Below, one piece after another: positions 6,148 to 8,527 of a DNA stretch of 8,527 nucleotides. The first letter of the stretch is position 1; every line of letters begins with the position of its first letter. Made by a program: the position numbers and the translations under genes. Below the pieces are notes generated by a model. The model searched no databases and was not told where the DNA came from. It saw only the letters and a program-made list of their open reading frames with translations. Where the stretch lies: assembly GCA_003231035.1 (NCBI GenBank), contig QIHU01000811.1:1-8527 (forward strand). Reading direction: 5' to 3'. This stretch comes from Acidobacteriota bacterium (GTDB taxonomy: Bacteria > Acidobacteriota > Thermoanaerobaculia > Multivoradales > SZUA-115).

Positions 6148-7587
6148 TTACAGGCTGACCAGATTTCGGCCGTTTTTCGGCCCCGCCAAGCTAACCCCGA
6201 TCGCTGCCGCGAAGCCAGACACTAGTGCCCAGAAGGGCGGCAGAAAACCGAAAAGCGGCAGCCAGCCCAGCCATCCGGCGACCAGTACCGCATTGCCCAC
6301 CAGCAGCGAAGCGAGCGCCCCCGCGGCGGTAAGGCGGCGCCAGCGAACGCCCAGGAGCAAGGTGGGGAAGAGGGTCAGGTAGCCTTCGAAGGCTTTGCGT
6401 GAGATGGCAAAGATCGAGTCGTCCCAGGTGATCGCCAAAAGGTATACGACGGCCGCGATGAGGACCGAAAATAGCCGCCCGCTCCACACCTCGGAAAGGC
6501 GTTGAGCGAGTCCCATGGGAGCCAGCGCATCGCGGGTCACCATCGAGCCGAGGGTGAGGATCTGGGCATCGAGGGTCGACATCACCGCCGCCAGCACAGC
6601 CAGGAAACCGAGCGAGCCGAGCGCCGCTGGCAAGTGCGCGCTGGTCATCAGCTGAAAGATCTGGTCGGGTCTTTCGAGGTCCGGGAAGGCAGCGGCGCCC
6701 CAGACGCCAATCAGGACCGCTGGAACCCACAACAGCACCAAGGCCAACGGATACAGGCGGCACACCCGGCGCAGAGCACGCTCATCCTTGGCCGCCATCA
6801 AGCGCACCAACATGTGCGGGAAAACGATCACCACCAGGGCGATCACCAGCCCCCAGGAAGCCCAGGCCCGAGGTTCGAACAGGCCGCCGGTGGTGAGGGT
6901 GAGTAAGTCAGGATTGTGCGCCCGCACCGCCTCCATGGCGGCGCCGAAGCCACCCAGCGAGCGCGGGATCAGGAAGAAAGCGGCGATCATGAAGACCATG
7001 AAAACGGTGCCTTGGAAGACGTTGGTCCACGCGGTGGCTCGCATCCCCCCGAGGCTGGTGTAGAGCAGTGCCACCACCATCACGCCGAGTCCGGCTGCCC
7101 ATTGCGGCAAGTTGCCTTCGCTCGACGCCGCCAGGATCAATGCCGCGCTTTTGACCGCCTGCACCATGTAGGGGATGGTGTAGAGGGTAAACAGAGCGAA
7201 GAGGACGAAGCCGACGGCCTTGGAACCCAGCAGCTTGGAGTAGAGCTCGGCCGGGGTCAGGGCCCCCTCTCGGACGGCCAGCCGGCGGGCCGGTGAGCCG
7301 ATCGCCCAGAAAGTCAGCGGGATACCGAGAGCAACGATCGGCGCGTTGAGCCCAAAGACACCGATTCCTAAGCTGTACGACAACCCCGGAATTCCGATCA
7401 GCACGAAGGAGGTGGTATTGGTGCCGAAAAGCGCCATGAACAGAACCACCGGCCCCAGAGTACGGCCAGCCAGGAAGTACTCCTCGGAAGATCGAGCGGC
7501 GCGTCGCCGGGAGAGCAGTCCCAGAACGGTGACCACGGCGATATAGACGAAGGTCGCCACCGCCAGTTGAATCCAGGGTCGGGTCAC
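6148..7587 (-). CDS. Sodium:solute symporter family (SSS) transporter
   Basis: This 479-residue protein of the inner membrane has about 12-13 hydrophobic helices, typical of the family. Diagnostic segments are EEYFLAGRTLGP (35-46), the broken first core helix GTNTTSFVLIGIPG (55-68), GGMRATAWTNVFQ (180-192) and AAVMSTLDAQIL (333-344). The Ser337-Thr338 pair in the last corresponds to the Na+-site Ser-Thr of PutP. Two PutP acidic positions are Asn here (N57 for Asp55, N189 for Asp187, aligned from memory). The start is GTG at 7587, overlapping the stop of the small upstream gene as GTGA; GAGGA (7601-7597) lies 9 bases upstream. The substrate cannot be read from sequence; a carboxylate, amino acid or sugar are all possible. 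It is probably co-transcribed and co-functional with the small two-helix protein. Confidence 0.9.
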   Translation of the reverse strand: MTRPWIQLAVATFVYIAVVTVLGLLSRRRAARSSEEYFLAGRTLGPVVLFMALFGTNTTSFVLIGIPGLSYSLGIGVFGLNAPIVALGIPLTFWAIGSPARRLAVREGALTPAELYSKLLGSKAVGFVLFALFTLYTIPYMVQAVKSAALILAASSEGNLPQWAAGLGVMVVALLYTSLGGMRATAWTNVFQGTVFMVFMIAAFFLIPRSLGGFGAAMEAVRAHNPDLLTLTTGGLFEPRAWASWGLVIALVVIVFPHMLVRLMAAKDERALRRVCRLYPLALVLLWVPAVLIGVWGAAAFPDLERPDQIFQLMTSAHLPAALGSLGFLAVLAAVMSTLDAQILTLGSMVTRDALAPMGLAQRLSEVWSGRLFSVLIAAVVYLLAITWDDSIFAISRKAFEGYLTLFPTLLLGVRWRRLTAAGALASLLVGNAVLVAGWLGWLPLFGFLPPFWALVSGFAAAIGVSLAGPKNGRNLVSL

Positions 7588-7826
7588 GATGGCCTATCCT
7601 CGTCTGCTTCGCTCTGTCCTTCTTCAGTCCAGATCCGGTGGGTGAAGAAAATCAGATAGGCCCAGGCGGCGGCGATCCACAGTAGGCGGTAGGCGAGTTC
7701 CTCGGGAATCCAACCACAATAGAGGATCGGTCGCCGCGGCCGCCAGAAATCGAGGTGAAAGAAGAGCAAGAGTAGACCGCCGCCCCAGGCGACGAGCAGG
7801 TCGGAGAATCGAGTTTTCGTGGACAT
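7584..7826 (-). CDS. Small two-helix membrane protein, probable symporter partner
   Basis: The product is 80 residues, with two hydrophobic segments at about 9-25 and 46-63. They are joined by a loop carrying HLDFW (24-28), basic RPRRP (29-33) and GWIPEELAYRLLW (38-50). The tail is acidic (EEGQSEADEDRPS). Small proteins of this size and topology (DUF3311-like or DUF4212-like) are commonly encoded directly ahead of SSS symporters and are thought to be accessory subunits. The exact family here is not certain. The stop overlaps the symporter GTG start (GTGA), so the pair should be translated in a fixed ratio. The ATG at 7826 has only a weak ribosome site (GGTGG), and that site lies in a perfect inverted repeat with the start codon. 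Confidence 0.75.
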   Translation of the reverse strand: MSTKTRFSDLLVAWGGGLLLLFFHLDFWRPRRPILYCGWIPEELAYRLLWIAAAWAYLIFFTHRIWTEEGQSEADEDRPS

Positions 7827-7836
7827 CGGCGTCCAC
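7819..7836 (-). promoter_or_regulatory. Hairpin over the start codon of the small membrane protein
   Basis: GTGGAC and GTCCAC (6 bp, perfect) enclose a 6-base loop. In minus-strand RNA the upstream arm contains most of the weak ribosome site, the loop contains the A and U of the start codon, and the downstream arm contains its G. Folding would hide the initiation site. Confidence 0.45.
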
Positions 7837-7849
7837 CAGGATACTCGAA

Positions 7850-7988
7850 AAGACTCTCGTCTTCAGGGTGAGTGCCCAGTGACCCTCCGCAAAGGCCCGA
7901 CCGACAGTTGGGAAGCTGCCGGCCGGGCACAACTCTGTGGTGAGCAAACAGAGTCCGTGGAACTCACTCGAAGCGAGTCGAGCGAGTT
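7850..7988 (-). ncRNA. Candidate structured leader RNA ahead of the symporter operon
   Basis: Four hairpins follow one another on the minus strand. They are 7988-7961 (AACTCGCTCG with CGAGTGAGTT), 7954-7932 (ACTCTGT with ACAGAGT, 9-base loop), 7928-7895 (GCCCGGCCGGCAG with CTGTCGGTCGGGC, 8-base loop) and 7863-7850 (AAGAC with GTCTT around a GAGA loop). The three non-Watson-Crick positions are G-U in minus-strand RNA but A-C on the plus strand, which favours a minus-strand transcript. GTGCCC (7930-7925 in minus orientation) could instead pair with GGGCAC (7877-7872), competing with the large hairpin. I do not recognise a known riboswitch or 6S-like consensus. It could be a 5' untranslated leader or a free-standing RNA. 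Confidence 0.4.
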
Positions 7989-8037
7989 GAGCCAGGTACC
8001 AACACAGGGGAAACTTGCTCTGAAGCGAGCGGCTGTA

Positions 8038-8065
8038 TCGACACTAGGGTCCACATCCATAGAAA
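8038..8065 (+). promoter_or_regulatory. Possible promoter for mdh
   Basis: TCGACA (8038-8043, 5 of 6 to TTGACA) and TAGAAA (8060-8065, 4 of 6 to TATAAT) are 16 bases apart. Transcription would start near 8072, just before an AGGAGG at 8076-8081. This is the best sigma-70-like pair I found upstream of mdh, but the -10 is weak. Confidence 0.3.
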
Positions 8066-8092
8066 ACACCAGCCCAGGAGGAATGGGGGTGT
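8066..8092 (+). repeat. Hairpin with a Shine-Dalgarno-like AGGAGG in its loop
   Basis: ACACC pairs with GGTGT and CCC with GGG, with a two-base AG bulge. The 9-base loop is AGGAGGAAT. If transcribed rightwards, the ribosome site would be exposed in the loop while the possible GTG start at 8089 lies in the 3' arm. Confidence 0.35.
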
Positions 8093-8247
8093 GCGGGGTG
8101 AATATTTTTTCTCTTCCAGTCTGGCCGGCACTACCGCCACCTACCCGCGCGCTGAATCGAGGTAAGCTCAAGAGATCAGAAATGGTGGACACCACTCACC
8201 ACCGAGTGGTGTCCACCGCGGTGATACGACCAGGGAGAGCACTTTGA
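8089..8247 (+). CDS. Possible short leader ORF coupled to mdh
   Basis: A 52-codon frame runs from GTG 8089 to TGA 8245-8247, with AGGAGG (8076-8081) exactly 7 bases before the GTG. Its stop overlaps the mdh TTG start as TTGA, the arrangement expected for translational coupling. The peptide (MCGVNIFSLPVWPALPPPTR... with a basic centre) resembles nothing I know. It contains no run of one amino acid as in classical attenuators. The 34-base inverted repeat lies inside it, so ribosomes reading it would open that structure. A chance open frame is quite possible. Confidence 0.25.
   Translation: MCGVNIFSLPVWPALPPPTRALNRGKLKRSEMVDTTHHRVVSTAVIRPGRAL
8184..8217. repeat. Perfect 14-bp inverted repeat upstream of mdh
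   Basis: GGTGGACACCACTC (8184-8197) and GAGTGGTGTCCACC (8204-8217) are exact reverse complements around the loop ACCACC. Each arm contains its own near-palindrome, GGTG-GA-CACC and GGTG-TC-CACC, with centres 24 bases apart. CACCGCGGTG (8214-8223) is a third, perfect 10-bp palindrome overlapping the right arm. The repeat ends 26 bases before the mdh start. No T-run follows, so it is more likely an operator or a leader stem than a terminator. Confidence 0.85.
8233..8237 (+). promoter_or_regulatory. Ribosome binding site that fixes the TTG start of mdh
   Basis: GGGAG lies 6 bases before TTG 8244-8246. No ATG or GTG in frame nearby gives the family's MKKPV-type N-terminus, so the TTG start is chosen. 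Confidence 0.65.
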
Positions 8248-8527
8248 AGAAGCCAGTTCATGTTGCCATCACCGGAGCGGCTGGAAATATCGGTTACGCC
8301 TTGACCTTTCGGATCGCGGCGGGAGACATGCTGGGTCCAGATCAGCCGGTGATTCTCCAACTCATCGAGATTCCGCCAGCGATGGACGCGCTTTCAGGAG
8401 TGGTGATGGAACTCAACGACTCGGCATTCCCGCTGCTCGCCGGCACCGTGGCCACTTCCAGCCTCGACGAAGGGTTCGATGCCGCGGATTTCGCCCTCCT
8501 GGTGGGAGCAAGGCCGCGGGGTGCGGG
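8244..8527 (+). CDS. mdh: Malate dehydrogenase, N-terminal part
   Basis: The first 94 codons are present and the rest lies beyond the right edge. The enzyme interconverts malate and oxaloacetate with NAD(H) in the cytoplasm (TCA cycle). The N-terminus MKKPVHVAITGAAGNIGYAL has the Rossmann GAAGNIG nucleotide loop near residues 10-16. It is followed by FRIAAGDMLG, PVILQLIEIP with the acidic end of beta-strand 2, MDALSGVVMELNDSAFPLL and FALLVGARPRG. These are characteristic of the longer, cytosolic-type malate dehydrogenase branch rather than lactate dehydrogenase. The substrate-binding loop and catalytic His are not in the window. It is transcribed away from the symporter genes, with a possible coupled leader ORF and a strong inverted repeat just upstream. 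Confidence 0.93.
   Translation, partial: MKKPVHVAITGAAGNIGYALTFRIAAGDMLGPDQPVILQLIEIPPAMDALSGVVMELNDSAFPLLAGTVATSSLDEGFDAADFALLVGARPRGA

Larger units (their letters stand above)
7827..8243. other. Divergent intergenic region between the symporter pair and mdh
   Basis: This 417-base gap carries no convincing conserved gene. Reading frames crossing it (for example 7863-8195 minus and 7819-8247 plus) have no recognisable domain and look like chance openings in GC-rich DNA. The exception worth weighing is the short 3' part of the plus frame from 8089. The region holds several hairpins nearer the symporter side (7850-7988), a hairpin around an AGGAGG at 8066-8092, the only AT-rich patch (8101-8113), and a 34-base inverted repeat next to mdh. 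It should hold the promoters for both directions. Confidence 0.7.

Noticed and set aside
7850..7863. GAAGAC-GAGA-GTCTTTT as an intrinsic terminator on the minus strand
   Set aside because: The stem is only 5-6 bp, not GC-rich, and followed by just a few T before CGAG.
7863..8195. 110-codon minus-strand frame in the divergent region
   Set aside because: No ribosome site, domain or sensible composition, and it runs through all the hairpins; treated as non-coding.

Overview
The window is a GC-rich, tightly packed stretch of bacterial chromosome. Outer-membrane and periplasmic proteins with signal peptides point to a Gram-negative (diderm) host. The mix of multihaem cytochromes, a cyclic-nucleotide-binding-fold protein and a malate dehydrogenase starting MKKPVHVAITGAAGNIGYAL would suit an Acidobacteriota-like or related lineage, but that placement is only a guess. 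I see no rRNA, tRNA, CRISPR array, insertion sequence or phage gene.

Layout. Reading leftwards on the minus strand from 7826 there are two gene blocks. The first (7826-6148) is a small two-helix membrane protein overlapping by GTGA with a sodium:solute symporter. After a 94-base gap holding a good extended -10 promoter comes the second block (6053 to beyond 1). It holds a pentahaem c-type cytochrome, an outer-membrane beta-barrel, an octahaem c-type cytochrome and a protein with a modified cyclic-nucleotide-binding fold that runs off the left edge. These four genes are joined by stop/start overlaps (TAATG, TGATG, ATGA), so they are almost certainly one translationally coupled operon. To the right, a 417-base divergent intergenic region separates these genes from a plus-strand malate dehydrogenase gene (start 8244) that runs off the right edge.

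How the genes may work together. A barrel between two secreted multihaem cytochromes (13 predicted haems in all) resembles in outline the porin-cytochrome conduits that move electrons across an outer membrane. The barrel is short, however, and the haem proteins belong to the cytochrome c554-like class rather than the known Mtr or Omb/Oma/Omc families. It is best described as a candidate, apparently unassigned, porin-cytochrome cassette. The symporter pair probably imports an organic substrate; malate dehydrogenase belongs to central carbon metabolism.

Regulation. The divergent region is unusually rich in structure. A series of hairpins pairs better as minus-strand RNA (every mismatch becomes G-U). 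A hairpin covers the start codon of the small membrane protein. A perfect 14-bp inverted repeat sits just ahead of mdh, inside a possible short leader ORF whose stop overlaps the mdh TTG start.
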